64,000 nt of DNA from positions 434,001 to 498,000 of the forward strand of contig NZ_JAPIVS010000003.1 in assembly GCF_026239695.1 (NCBI RefSeq), written 5' to 3'. Of the stretch, positions 26,541 through 35,184 are shown in pieces. Position 1 is the first letter of the stretch; the number at the start of each line of letters is the position of its first letter. Origin of the DNA: Pedobacter sp. MC2016-15. GTDB lineage: Bacteria > Bacteroidota > Bacteroidia > Sphingobacteriales > Sphingobacteriaceae. The notes below the pieces were generated by a model that did not search any database, was not told the DNA's origin, and worked only from the letters and a program-made list of their open reading frames with translations. The translations under genes were made by a program, and so were the position numbers.

Positions 26541-27151
26541 TGGTTGCTGAGAATTATATAAAGGAGAACAAGGGCTTTGTTTTTGAACTGGATGACGTAC
26601 TTTATCCGGCCAAGGATTACTGGTTGCAGGTTTATTATCTGTTTGCACAGTTCATAGAATACGGCGAACAGGTTGAGGCCTCCGGAATCATTCATTTTAT
26701 GGAAGAAACTTACCGCGAGGAAGGTCGGGCAGGCATCTTTGAAAAAACTGCTGCACGATTTAATTTGCCAGAGAAATATCATATTAATTTTGATTTGCTG
26801 CAGCAAAATGCGCGGCTGCCATTAAAACTATTGCTTTTTGCACAAGTACTTGATTTCCTTAAAGCTGTACAGGAAGCAGGTAAACCGATCTTCTTACTGC
26901 TGGATGGAAAGCCTGAAGAACAGCTCAATAAAATCAGGCAAATGGAATGGAACGGTCTTGAAAGGTATTTAAAGGTCTATTTTCTTAACGAAATGGAAAA
27001 CGGATACGAAGGAGCAATTGATAGGATCTGTATAGAGAATGAGCTGGATAGTGATGAAATACTCATTGTAGGCGGTACGAAAGCAGGTGCCGATTTAGCA
27101 TATTTTAACACTTTGAGGTTTGTTTCTGTAGACAATCTTTCTGTAACTTAA
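26540..27151 (+). CDS. HAD-like protein with degenerate catalytic motifs
   Basis: A 203-residue protein with the layout of a haloacid-dehalogenase phosphatase. Motif I reads FELDDVLYP, where the usual nucleophilic Asp is Glu16. Motif II reads FLLLDG instead of a strand ending in Thr or Ser. Motif IV reads IVGGTKAGADL and lacks the acidic pair. The YPxxxY after motif I matches the FDLDDTLYP subgroup of HADs. It is therefore probably not a phosphatase and may bind a ligand or partner. It overlaps the preceding gene by one base. Confidence 0.72.
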   Translation: MVAENYIKENKGFVFELDDVLYPAKDYWLQVYYLFAQFIEYGEQVEASGIIHFMEETYREEGRAGIFEKTAARFNLPEKYHINFDLLQQNARLPLKLLLFAQVLDFLKAVQEAGKPIFLLLDGKPEEQLNKIRQMEWNGLERYLKVYFLNEMENGYEGAIDRICIENELDSDEILIVGGTKAGADLAYFNTLRFVSVDNLSVT

Positions 27152-27185
27152 TTGCGTAATTACCAGAAGTATATATTGCAACCCT

Positions 27186-28838
27186 ATGAAAGACCTTTTT
27201 ACTAAAAATCGATTTAGTATTTTCTTTGTATTTATTGTTTTGATGGGCATCATGGCGTCCTGCAAAAAGAGTAGTCACGAAGATCTGACAACCACGCCGG
27301 TGACTACAACCGGGGTTCCAACAGCTGGCTCAAGAAAGCAGCTTACGCTGGATTCGATTTTTCTCTATGCAAAACAGATCTATTTCTGGAATGATGCATT
27401 GCCGGAGTATAGTGCGTTTAATCCAAGACAATTTTCTGGTAAGTCTGCGGACCTGGATAATTATGATGATGAGTTGTATAAAATCAGCCAGTATTCGAAT
27501 AATCCAACAACAAATAAACCCTTTGAATATAGTGGTGAAGGAAATCTATATCCTAAGTACTCTTATATTAATGATAAAACACAAGATAACCCTGATGCCA
27601 GTGCGAGTATAAATAGCCGCGCAAGTGTGGATACTGAAGGTAATGGCTTTGATATTGGTATCAGACCAATTTTCTATCTCACCAGTGATAGTCGTGAAAA
27701 CGGTAGCTTCGTGCTTCTGATTACTGCTGTATATCCAGGTTCATCTGCTGCTGCTAATGGTGTACAGCGTGGCTGGCAGATTCAAAAAATAAATGGAAAT
27801 TCGATTTCAGGTATTAGCTATTCTACTGAGAATGCATCTATCATAAATTCTTTAGATGGTGCATCTGTGAAAATTGAAGGTGTTAATTATGTAGATAAAG
27901 TGCCTTTTAGTGTCACCTTAACTAAGACGTCCTACAAAAGTAGCCCTGTGTATACATCCAAAGTGATTACCAGAGCGGGTAAAAAAATCGGCTATCTGGC
28001 TTTTGCACGGTTCTCAACGCTAACGAATCTGAGTGCACCAAGTGACGCCAATCTTGATCCTGCATTTGCGAGTTTTGCTGCAGCAGGAGTTACAGACCTG
28101 GTTGTTGATCTTCGTTATAATGGGGGTGGGTATATCAATACTGCTGAGTATCTCGCAAATTTAATTGCTCCGGCAGGTGTTGCAGGTAAAACAATGTTTA
28201 CAGAGATATACAACCCCACGATGCAAGCAAAAGCTCGCACAACAAAAACCATTTTAAGTAATCAACCCCTGTTAACTTCAGATGGGAAGATTCAAAGACA
28301 AGAAGGTAAAATTGTCACATATGATGATCTTGATTATACTCCGGCAGGAAATACTACCAACTTCTCGAAGAAGGGCTCTTTGAATAGTGTGACCAATGTT
28401 GTATTTATTGTAAGTGCCAGCACAGCATCAGCAAGTGAGTTGTTAATCAATGCGCTCAAACCTTACATGAATGTGCAATTGGTAGGACGCACTACCTATG
28501 GAAAACCGGTGGGCTTTTTCCCGATCACACTCGAAAACAGGTATGAGGTTTATATGCCTTTATTTGAAACACAAAACGCAAACAAAGAGGGGGGATATTA
28601 TACGGGAATGGTGCCGGGAACAACAGTAAGTGACAATTCTACCTATCCTTTTGGCGATGAAAGAGAGAGCAATCTCGCTGCCGCTTTGAACCTGATTGCT
28701 CCGGGATCTACGAGTCAGAGTGCCACCAGCACTGTTACAGAAAGAACCAGAGCTGCTTCACTGAATTTTACAGATATGAAACCAGTGAACAGCGAGTTTA
28801 ACGGGATGATTGAGAATAGAACAAGAATCAGGAAATAA
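27186..28838 (+). CDS. S41 family peptidase, lipoprotein
   Basis: A 550-residue C-terminal-processing-type protease. It has a lipoprotein signal with lipobox IMASC (Cys near residue 26). A PDZ-like region follows (FVLLITAVYPGSSAAANGVQRG), then the S41 core: DLVVDLRYNGGGY, the nucleophile Ser in SASTASASELLIN, and the general-base Lys in VGRTTYGKPVG. These proteases cut unstructured tails of envelope proteins. The C-terminal ~40 residues form an unrelated tail. It converges on an M28 peptidase with two bases between stops. Confidence 0.9.
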   Translation: MKDLFTKNRFSIFFVFIVLMGIMASCKKSSHEDLTTTPVTTTGVPTAGSRKQLTLDSIFLYAKQIYFWNDALPEYSAFNPRQFSGKSADLDNYDDELYKISQYSNNPTTNKPFEYSGEGNLYPKYSYINDKTQDNPDASASINSRASVDTEGNGFDIGIRPIFYLTSDSRENGSFVLLITAVYPGSSAAANGVQRGWQIQKINGNSISGISYSTENASIINSLDGASVKIEGVNYVDKVPFSVTLTKTSYKSSPVYTSKVITRAGKKIGYLAFARFSTLTNLSAPSDANLDPAFASFAAAGVTDLVVDLRYNGGGYINTAEYLANLIAPAGVAGKTMFTEIYNPTMQAKARTTKTILSNQPLLTSDGKIQRQEGKIVTYDDLDYTPAGNTTNFSKKGSLNSVTNVVFIVSASTASASELLINALKPYMNVQLVGRTTYGKPVGFFPITLENRYEVYMPLFETQNANKEGGYYTGMVPGTTVSDNSTYPFGDERESNLAAALNLIAPGSTSQSATSTVTERTRAASLNFTDMKPVNSEFNGMIENRTRIRK

Positions 28839-28840
28839 CC

Positions 28841-29779
28841 TTATCTCCTCGACTGCAACTTTTCTCTAAAGCTCCTTTGCACAGTACGATCTTTATCAAA
28901 GTTGTCAACAATCTCTAAGATGCTGTTGGCAGCATTGATAAAGAACTGCTGGTTGATATTCTCGAAAGTATCCGTGCTTTTGTGATAATCACGGTGATCT
29001 TCAACACCAAAATACACAAATGGAATATTCTTGCTATTAAAGGCAGCCTGATCACTTTGTTCCGTCCAGTCGTCAACCCCCAGTTTAGGATTATCATGAC
29101 CAAAAAGGATCTTTAGATCAGGATTGGTAGTTACGATATAATTTTTTAGCTGCGGGTTTTTATAAGTGCCCGTTGCGTATAGCTCGCCTTTGTCATTATG
29201 GCTGATCATATCCAAATTGATATTCAGCTTAATCCTTTTAATATCAATCGGAAGATGACTGACAAAATGTTCAGATCCCTTTCTGCCAAATTCCTCAGCA
29301 TCAAATGCCGCAAATATCAATGTATAGTTCGGCTTGTTTTTAGCAAAATGAGCAGCTATCTTCAGCATCCCTGCTACGCCCGAGGCATTATCGTCAGCGC
29401 CGTTAAAGATCTTGCCGTTAATGACGCCAAGATGATCATAGTGAGCGGAGATCACAATCACTTTGCTACTGGAACCGGCGATATAACCGATCATATTTTT
29501 ACCCTGAATTTTTGGATCATCAATTCCTGAGAAAGAAAATGCCTGCTGATAGGTGTTGAGGAGAGGGAAGGATTTGAGTCCTATTTCTTTAAACCTCTTC
29601 GTGATATATGTTCTGGCCATTTCGGCTCCCTTTGTACCTGTCTTTCTACCTTCATAAGCATCAGACGAAAGCGTTTGTACATCCTTTAATAACTGATCTG
29701 AATGCGCCGGAAGGTTAGATGTTTTTACCGCATGGCAACCCAATGTCATTACCAGGGGCAAGAGAAGATATAATTTCAT
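28841..29779 (-). CDS. M28 family zinc peptidase, probable lipoprotein
   Basis: A 312-residue aminopeptidase-type protein with two-zinc M28 motifs: SAHYDHLG, NGADDNASGVAG, the catalytic acid pair in FDAEEFG, and a later Asp in LDMISHND and His in DHRDYHKSTDT. The N-terminus ends MTLGC, consistent with lipidation and location at the periplasmic or outer-membrane face. Such enzymes trim amino acids from peptides. It is alone and convergent with the S41 protease. Confidence 0.9.
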   Translation of the reverse strand: MKLYLLLPLVMTLGCHAVKTSNLPAHSDQLLKDVQTLSSDAYEGRKTGTKGAEMARTYITKRFKEIGLKSFPLLNTYQQAFSFSGIDDPKIQGKNMIGYIAGSSSKVIVISAHYDHLGVINGKIFNGADDNASGVAGMLKIAAHFAKNKPNYTLIFAAFDAEEFGRKGSEHFVSHLPIDIKRIKLNINLDMISHNDKGELYATGTYKNPQLKNYIVTTNPDLKILFGHDNPKLGVDDWTEQSDQAAFNSKNIPFVYFGVEDHRDYHKSTDTFENINQQFFINAANSILEIVDNFDKDRTVQRSFREKLQSRR

Positions 29780-29930
29780 AACAATAGGTATTAGTCGTAG
29801 CTATTTACTGTATTTGGTAAAGCCTAATATATTACAAATTAATGACACATCAAGGGACAATGAAAAAAATTAAATTTGTTGAGGTATCTCATTGATTGAT
29901 AACGAGAAATTTTATGTTCCTCAAAACGCA

Positions 29931-29962
29931 ACGAGGCTGCCATAATAAAATGACAGCCTCGT
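29931..29962 (-). terminator. Hairpin at the 3' end of the primary sigma gene
   Basis: A 12-base stem with one mismatch (29931-29942 with 29951-29962) and an eight-base AT-rich loop. It is followed by a weak T-rich segment on minus (TGCGTTTTGAGG). Confidence 0.6.
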
Positions 29963-29983
29963 ATGACATGAAGGATGGCTCTG

Positions 29984-30844
29984 TTAGCCTAAATATGATT
30001 TCAATATTTTACTACGTGATGTATGACGCAGGCGTTGCAGCGCTTTGTCTTTAATCTGACGAACACGCTCGCGGGTAAGGTTAAATTTCTCGCCAATTTC
30101 TTCAAGAGAGAGCGGATGATTGGTGCTCAGACCAAAGAAGAGAACGATGATTTCTCTCTCACGTTCTGTTAAAGTAGACAGTGAGCGTTTGATCTCTTCG
30201 GAAAGCGACTCGTTAATTAAGCTGCTGTCTGTGTTTGGTTCATGGTTTTCCAAAACATCAAGAAGCGTGTTCTCTTCTCCCTGTACGAAAGGAGCATCCA
30301 TGGATACGTGTCTTCCTGAGTTACTTAAAGTATCAGATATTTTATCTACGGTAGTTTCAAGGATATCAGCAAGTTCTTCCGGAGAAGGTTCGCGCTCATA
30401 TTCCTGCTCTAATTTAGAGAATGCTTTACTGATCTTACTCAATGAACCAACCTGGTTTAAAGGCAAACGCACGATGCGGCTTTGCTCTGCAATAGCCTGC
30501 AAAATCGATTGACGTATCCACCACACGGCATAGGAAATGAATTTAAAACCTTTAGTTTCGTCAAAACGTTTGGCCGCTTTGATCAAACCAAGATTACCCT
30601 CGTTAATTAAATCACCTAAAGTCAGTCCCTGATTCTGGTACTGCTTCGCCACTGACACCACAAAACGTAAGTTCGTCTTGGTAAGGCGTTCTAAAGCAGC
30701 CTGGTCACCTTCACGTATCTTTCTGGCCAGTATTACTTCCTCTTCTGCGGTGATTAAATCTACTTTACCAATCTCATGAAGATATTTGTCTAGAGATTGG
30801 CTCTCGCGATTGGTTATGGATTGGGTGATTTTGAGTTGTCTCAT
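29984..30844 (-). CDS. rpoD: Primary RNA polymerase sigma factor RpoD/SigA
   Basis: A 286-residue sigma-70 factor. It lacks region 1.1, as is normal for Bacteroidota primary sigmas. Region 1.2 ([18 protein letters not shown]), region 2 ([33 protein letters not shown], then [15 protein letters not shown]), region 3 ([17 protein letters not shown]) and region 4 ([39 protein letters not shown]) are all present. It directs transcription from the TTG/TAnnTTTG promoters seen throughout this window. A TACTTTTG box lies at 30887-30880 on minus. Confidence 0.97.
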   Translation of the reverse strand: MRQLKITQSITNRESQSLDKYLHEIGKVDLITAEEEVILARKIREGDQAALERLTKTNLRFVVSVAKQYQNQGLTLGDLINEGNLGLIKAAKRFDETKGFKFISYAVWWIRQSILQAIAEQSRIVRLPLNQVGSLSKISKAFSKLEQEYEREPSPEELADILETTVDKISDTLSNSGRHVSMDAPFVQGEENTLLDVLENHEPNTDSSLINESLSEEIKRSLSTLTEREREIIVLFFGLSTNHPLSLEEIGEKFNLTRERVRQIKDKALQRLRHTSRSKILKSYLG

Positions 30845-30950
30845 TGATGTGCTTTGGTACTCGTTATGTATTGAACGTGCAAAAGTAAGGATTAAAAGGC
30901 AATTTAAATCATAAATTCCTGAAAACGTTACAGTTTACAATGCTTAGTTA

Positions 30951-30980
30951 TGGAATAATTAAACAGCAAAAATTATTCCA
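30951..30980. repeat. Perfect 10-base inverted repeat upstream of rpoD
   Basis: TGGAATAATT (30951-30960) and AATTATTCCA (30971-30980) flank a ten-base A-rich spacer. No T-run follows. It lies 107 bases upstream of the rpoD start and could be an operator or a cryptic hairpin. Confidence 0.5.
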
Positions 30981-31118
30981 AAGTCCTTTTGTCATGCCCG
31001 CTGTTATATACTCATATTTATTGTTTTTTTATTATTAATCAATAATAATTAGTTGTTTTATAATATATTACGTTTTTTTCGTTGTCGCGGATTTTCAGGT
31101 CTCAGGAATAGATATATT

Positions 31119-31724
31119 TTAAAAATTCATCTTAATGCCAAAGCCAAGGCGGAATATGTCTGTAAAAGGAATCCCTTTTATGTCATGATACCAGTTGATG
31201 GCATACAAATCATTGGTGTTTGCTTCTGCATACAGACTTATGGATTTGATTTTGGAACTTCCGTCTCCCAGTATTTTGAGTTCTGAGGTGATGCCCAGGT
31301 GCTGCCTCAGTGCCGGCGACCACCAGTAATAGCCATCCTCGTAAACCTGAGAATCGAACTCAAAGCCAAATTGCTGACCAAAAGTATAGGATACAAATGC
31401 TACGGGATTGACAGGATGGAATACCAGCTGATCACCAATTTTGATGGCAAAAGGTTTATAATCGAACTTCAGCGCAGCGATGTTGAGCTCTCCACCCTTA
31501 TTTTTTGGTACATAGCCATAGTGAAAGCTGAGCGTACTTTTCTCTTTGAAGAAATTGTAACCGATACCTGCACTAAGATAACCTATACTTCCTGCGTATT
31601 GGATAATCGCCTGATCAGGAATAATCGCCTTTACAAAACGACCTTGTGCCATCAGTCCTGAACTGCAGCAACTAAGTAGCACGAGTATTCTAAAAACTAA
31701 CGGGATGTGTGCTAAGTTGGCCAT
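31119..31724 (-). CDS. Hypothetical outer-membrane beta-barrel-like protein
   Basis: A 201-residue exported protein with signal peptide ending near GLMAQ. The mature part alternates hydrophobic and polar residues in strands, such as SIGYLSAGIGYNFF and TLSFHYGYVPKN, and ends KMNF, with a terminal Phe typical of outer-membrane barrels. No family is recognised. Its start overlaps the end of the metallophosphoesterase gene by 35 bases, and no later ATG keeps the signal peptide, so the overlap appears real. Confidence 0.75.
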   Translation of the reverse strand: MANLAHIPLVFRILVLLSCCSSGLMAQGRFVKAIIPDQAIIQYAGSIGYLSAGIGYNFFKEKSTLSFHYGYVPKNKGGELNIAALKFDYKPFAIKIGDQLVFHPVNPVAFVSYTFGQQFGFEFDSQVYEDGYYWWSPALRQHLGITSELKILGDGSSKIKSISLYAEANTNDLYAINWYHDIKGIPFTDIFRLGFGIKMNF

Positions 31725-32490
31725 TTGAGATTTCTATAACGGTAAAGGTTCTGTTGAGGATAGTATTGGTAACGATAAAAGGTATGCTGGTACTGTCGGG
31801 CTTATAAATAGAATCGGTAGAATGCCTGTGTGAATGTACAGATGCCAGTACGCCTGATGTAGTGTTGAAAAGCTGTTCGTATGGCTGGCGAAGACTGGGG
31901 TCGAAATCGCCATCAAAAGAAGGGACGTGAGAAAATGCGATTAAAAATGGATGATTGGCATCCGGAACCATATTTTTCCTCAGCCAGTCCATATCCGGCG
32001 CGGTACCGTCAAAGCTGTGTTCCCTGCTGTTGGTATCATGGCAGATGAATTTGATTCCGCCATAACTGAAGGTAAAGTTCTTTTCTCCGAACATCCGCTG
32101 GTAAACCGAATTTCCTTCAGCATTCTCATCATGATTGCCGATTACGGTTACGAAAGGAATATTCAACCCTTCATATATCTTCTCAATACCTTCAAATTCT
32201 GTAAGTAATCCGAAATTTGTGATATCACCATTCAGCACAGCAAAATCAAAACCACCCGTAGAGTTCACATATTTCACAAAGTCGCGGCTGTCGTCATAAG
32301 CAGTATGCGTATCACTGGATACAGCAATCCTGATGACAGCGCCAGGAGTTTTTTGCGCTAGTTTTGCAATTTGTGTAGCATTAACATTTTGGGGAGAACC
32401 TGAATTAAATCTCTGGTTCGGACTAAACTCTGCTGTCCCACAACTCAATAAGAATATAGGGAGCAGATAAATCAATATATTTCTTCGCAT
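31690..32490 (-). CDS. Calcineurin-like metallophosphoesterase, lipoprotein
   Basis: A 266-residue phosphoesterase with lipobox LLSCG (Cys near residue 17). Metal-binding motifs are present in order: SSDTHTAY (D-x-H), VLNGDITNFG (GD), VIGNHDE (GNHD), FSHVP and VHSHRHS. The substrate is unknown; members act on nucleotides, phospholipids or sugar phosphates. It probably forms a two-gene unit with the overlapping barrel-like protein. Confidence 0.9.
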   Translation of the reverse strand: MRRNILIYLLPIFLLSCGTAEFSPNQRFNSGSPQNVNATQIAKLAQKTPGAVIRIAVSSDTHTAYDDSRDFVKYVNSTGGFDFAVLNGDITNFGLLTEFEGIEKIYEGLNIPFVTVIGNHDENAEGNSVYQRMFGEKNFTFSYGGIKFICHDTNSREHSFDGTAPDMDWLRKNMVPDANHPFLIAFSHVPSFDGDFDPSLRQPYEQLFNTTSGVLASVHSHRHSTDSIYKPDSTSIPFIVTNTILNRTFTVIEISNGQLSTHPVSF

Positions 32491-32543
32491 TATGAATTTA
32501 AAACGAAGGAAAATCTTAAATGTTTAGCTCAAATGGGTAATTT

Positions 32544-33380
32544 CTATAAATCTGACAATTTAAAGATATTCTTTAATTTGATTCCTTTTTCAGTCTGCTC
32601 CACCGTGCAGCATTCATTTACAGGATCATGTTCCAGATAAATTACATAATCATTTGCTGCTGCTTCTTCCAGAAATTCTTTTTTCTCAATTAATGTTTGC
32701 AGTGGAAACATATCATAGGACATCACATACGGTAAGGGAATATGACCGGTAGAGGGTAGGAGATCGGCAGCATAAATGACTGTACGGTCCTTGTATTTCA
32801 GTTTAGGGATCATCATTGCTTCAGTATGTCCAAAAGCAAAATTCCACTCAAATCCGGGCATAAATTGATTTTTGTCCAGATCTACGAAATTCAATTGTCC
32901 GCTTTCTTGTATAGGCAATATGTTCTCTTTGAGAAAAGAAGCTTTCTCCCTTGGATTGGGATTCACTGCCCAGTTCCAATGGTCTTCACTGCTCCAATAG
33001 GCAGCATTTTTAAACGCAGGCAGCAGCTTTTCGTCTTCACGTATGATTGCCCCGCCAACATGATCAAAATGCAAATGAGTAAGAAAAACGTCTGTGATAT
33101 CGTCAGCATTGAATCCCTTGGCATCAAGTGATTTTTCCAGTGTATCATCTCCATGCAGGTAATAGTGGCGGAGAAATTTCTCATCCTGTTTGTTGCCAAT
33201 GCCGGTGTCTATCAGGACGAGGCGGTCGCCCTCCTCCACCAGCAGGCAGCGCATCGCCCAGGTGCACATATTATTTTCATCTGCAGGATTGGTTTTCTGC
33301 CATATTGATTTTGGAACAACGCCAAACATGGCGCCTCCGTCAAGTTTGAAAAATCCGGTGTCTATTGTATGTAGCGTCAT
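32544..33380 (-). CDS. MBL-fold metallo-hydrolase
   Basis: A 278-residue metallo-beta-lactamase-fold enzyme. The HLHFDH metal motif lies at residues 102-107, followed by FGHTEAMM, YAADLLPS and a final YLEHDP, which together provide the zinc ligands. The layout resembles lactonase-type and general MBL hydrolases rather than antibiotic beta-lactamases. No signal peptide is present, so it is cytoplasmic. The substrate is unknown. Confidence 0.9.
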   Translation of the reverse strand: MTLHTIDTGFFKLDGGAMFGVVPKSIWQKTNPADENNMCTWAMRCLLVEEGDRLVLIDTGIGNKQDEKFLRHYYLHGDDTLEKSLDAKGFNADDITDVFLTHLHFDHVGGAIIREDEKLLPAFKNAAYWSSEDHWNWAVNPNPREKASFLKENILPIQESGQLNFVDLDKNQFMPGFEWNFAFGHTEAMMIPKLKYKDRTVIYAADLLPSTGHIPLPYVMSYDMFPLQTLIEKKEFLEEAAANDYVIYLEHDPVNECCTVEQTEKGIKLKNIFKLSDL

Positions 33381-33408
33381 AACCTGAAATTGCTTTTCTG
33401 TAAAATTA

Positions 33409-33439
33409 AAAAACCCGCTGATGATATCAACGGGTTTTT
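33409..33439 (-). terminator. Terminator of lpd
   Basis: Stem 33409-33417 with 33431-33439, with an inner TGAT/ATCA pairing. A-rich on one side gives a T-run on minus. It lies 20 bases after the lpd stop. Confidence 0.8.
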
Positions 33440-33459
33440 AGTAGAATTTATTATGCTTC

Positions 33460-34848
33460 TTACAGGTGAATCACTTCACCGTATGCATCAGCTGCAGCTT
33501 CCATAATTGCTTCACTCATGGTAGGGTGAGGGTGAACAGATTTGATGATCTCATGACCTGTTGTTTCCAGTTTGCGGGCAACTACAATCTCAGCAATCAT
33601 TTCTGTAACGTTGAAACCGATCATGTGTGCACCTAATAATTCTCCGTATTTAGCATCAAAGATTAATTTCACAAAACCGTCTTTTGCACCTGCAGCACTT
33701 GCTTTACCTGAAGCTGAGAATGGGAATTTACCGATCTTTAATTCGTAACCTGCAGCTTTGGCCGCTTTTTCGGTATAACCTACAGAAGCAATTTCTGGTG
33801 TGCAGTAAGTACATCCCGGGATATTATTATAGTCGAGTGGTTCAGGGCTATGACCCGCAATTTTCTCTACACAGATAATACCTTCTGCAGATGCTACGTG
33901 AGCCAGGGCTTGTCCGCTAACGATATCACCGATTGCATAGTAACCTTTAACAGTAGTATTGTAGAATTCGTCTACAACAACTTTTCCTTTTTCAGTTTTG
34001 ATACCAGTTTCTTCTAAACCAAGGTTTTCAATGTTGGCAACCACACCTGCAGCAGAAAGAACGATATCACATTCTATAGTCTGCATACCTGACGAGGTTT
34101 TCACCTGTACCTTACATCCGCTGCCAGAAGTATCTACAGATTCAACGCTTGAAGAAGTCATCACTTCAATACCAACTTTTTTAAAGCTGCGCAGTAATTG
34201 TTTAGAGATATCTTCGTCTTCTACAGGAACAATGTTATCCATGAATTCTACCACAGTAACTTTCGTACCCATAGTTGCGTAGAAATAGGCAAACTCAACT
34301 CCGATAGCACCAGAACCTACAACTACCATTGATTTTGGTAATTCAGGAAGCACCATTGCCTGTCTGTATCCGATGATTTTTTTACCATCCTGTTTTACAC
34401 TTGGCAGTTCTTTAGAACGACCGCCTGTAGCTACAATAATATTTTTTGCTGTCAGTTCCTTTGTGGCTCCATCAGCACCTTTAATTTCTACTTTGTTTCC
34501 TGGTTTTACTTTACCAGTACCCATGATCACGTCAATCTTATTCTTTTTCATTAAGAATTGAACGCCTTTACTCATTCCGTCAGCTACACCGCGACTGCGT
34601 TTGATAACTGCGGCAAAGTCTACATCTGCACCTGAAGTTGTGATACCATAATCAGCAGAGTGATTGATATATTCAAATACCTGAGCACTTTTTAACAATG
34701 CCTTGGTTGGAATACAACCCCAGTTAAGGCAGATGCCTCCTAATGATTCACGTTCTACAATTGCAGTCTTTAAACCCAACTGTGACGCTCTGATTGCAGC
34801 AACGTATCCGCCGGGACCGCTACCAATTATAATTACATCGTAGTTCAT
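33460..34848 (-). CDS. lpd: Dihydrolipoyl dehydrogenase
   Basis: A 462-residue FAD-dependent disulfide oxidoreductase, the E3 component of pyruvate and 2-oxoacid dehydrogenase complexes. The FAD-binding GSGPGG is near residues 9-14, the redox disulfide is Cys40 and Cys45 in GGICLNWGCIPTKA, and the NAD-binding motif is VVGSGAIGVEFA. The C-terminal dimer interface has the catalytic HPHPTMSEA. It stands alone here; the E1 and E2 genes are not in the window. A TAATTTTG box lies at 34889-34882 on minus. Confidence 0.97.
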   Translation of the reverse strand: MNYDVIIIGSGPGGYVAAIRASQLGLKTAIVERESLGGICLNWGCIPTKALLKSAQVFEYINHSADYGITTSGADVDFAAVIKRSRGVADGMSKGVQFLMKKNKIDVIMGTGKVKPGNKVEIKGADGATKELTAKNIIVATGGRSKELPSVKQDGKKIIGYRQAMVLPELPKSMVVVGSGAIGVEFAYFYATMGTKVTVVEFMDNIVPVEDEDISKQLLRSFKKVGIEVMTSSSVESVDTSGSGCKVQVKTSSGMQTIECDIVLSAAGVVANIENLGLEETGIKTEKGKVVVDEFYNTTVKGYYAIGDIVSGQALAHVASAEGIICVEKIAGHSPEPLDYNNIPGCTYCTPEIASVGYTEKAAKAAGYELKIGKFPFSASGKASAAGAKDGFVKLIFDAKYGELLGAHMIGFNVTEMIAEIVVARKLETTGHEIIKSVHPHPTMSEAIMEAAADAYGEVIHL

Positions 34849-35184
34849 ATCTTTCTAAATGGGAATTAACTAAGTAAAGCCCAAAATTAAAAAAAAATGT
34901 TCGTTAAAACCGCGAATTAGATTTTTGTGTAGCTCTTTTCTGTAAAGGAATAGTAATAATGCAGACCTTAATATACTGTCAAAATGGATTTTTGTGAGTA
35001 AATAACTGCTGAACTGTGAGTTAAGCTTGTGTTATTACTGTTAAATGTTGATAAATAAATGACGTAGTTAATGATTTCTTAACATTGGATGCCGGATAAA
35101 TGTATTTTTAATCCATATTTTTGCTGGCAATTAACTATTTAAGTGCGTGGTGCACATTACTTATAACGTTTTACTTCAAAAAGT
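34849..35184. other. 336-base divergent region between lpd and the Oar-like receptor
   Basis: Holds the lpd -7 box (34882-34889, minus) and a plus-strand TATTTTTG box (35116-35123) upstream of the receptor gene. I see no ORF, RNA gene or repeat in the rest. Confidence 0.55.
35116..35123 (+). promoter_or_regulatory. -7 box upstream of the Oar-like receptor
   Basis: TATTTTTG matches TAnnTTTG. No TTG lies 19-21 bases upstream. It would give a 5' leader of about 55 bases. Confidence 0.45.
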
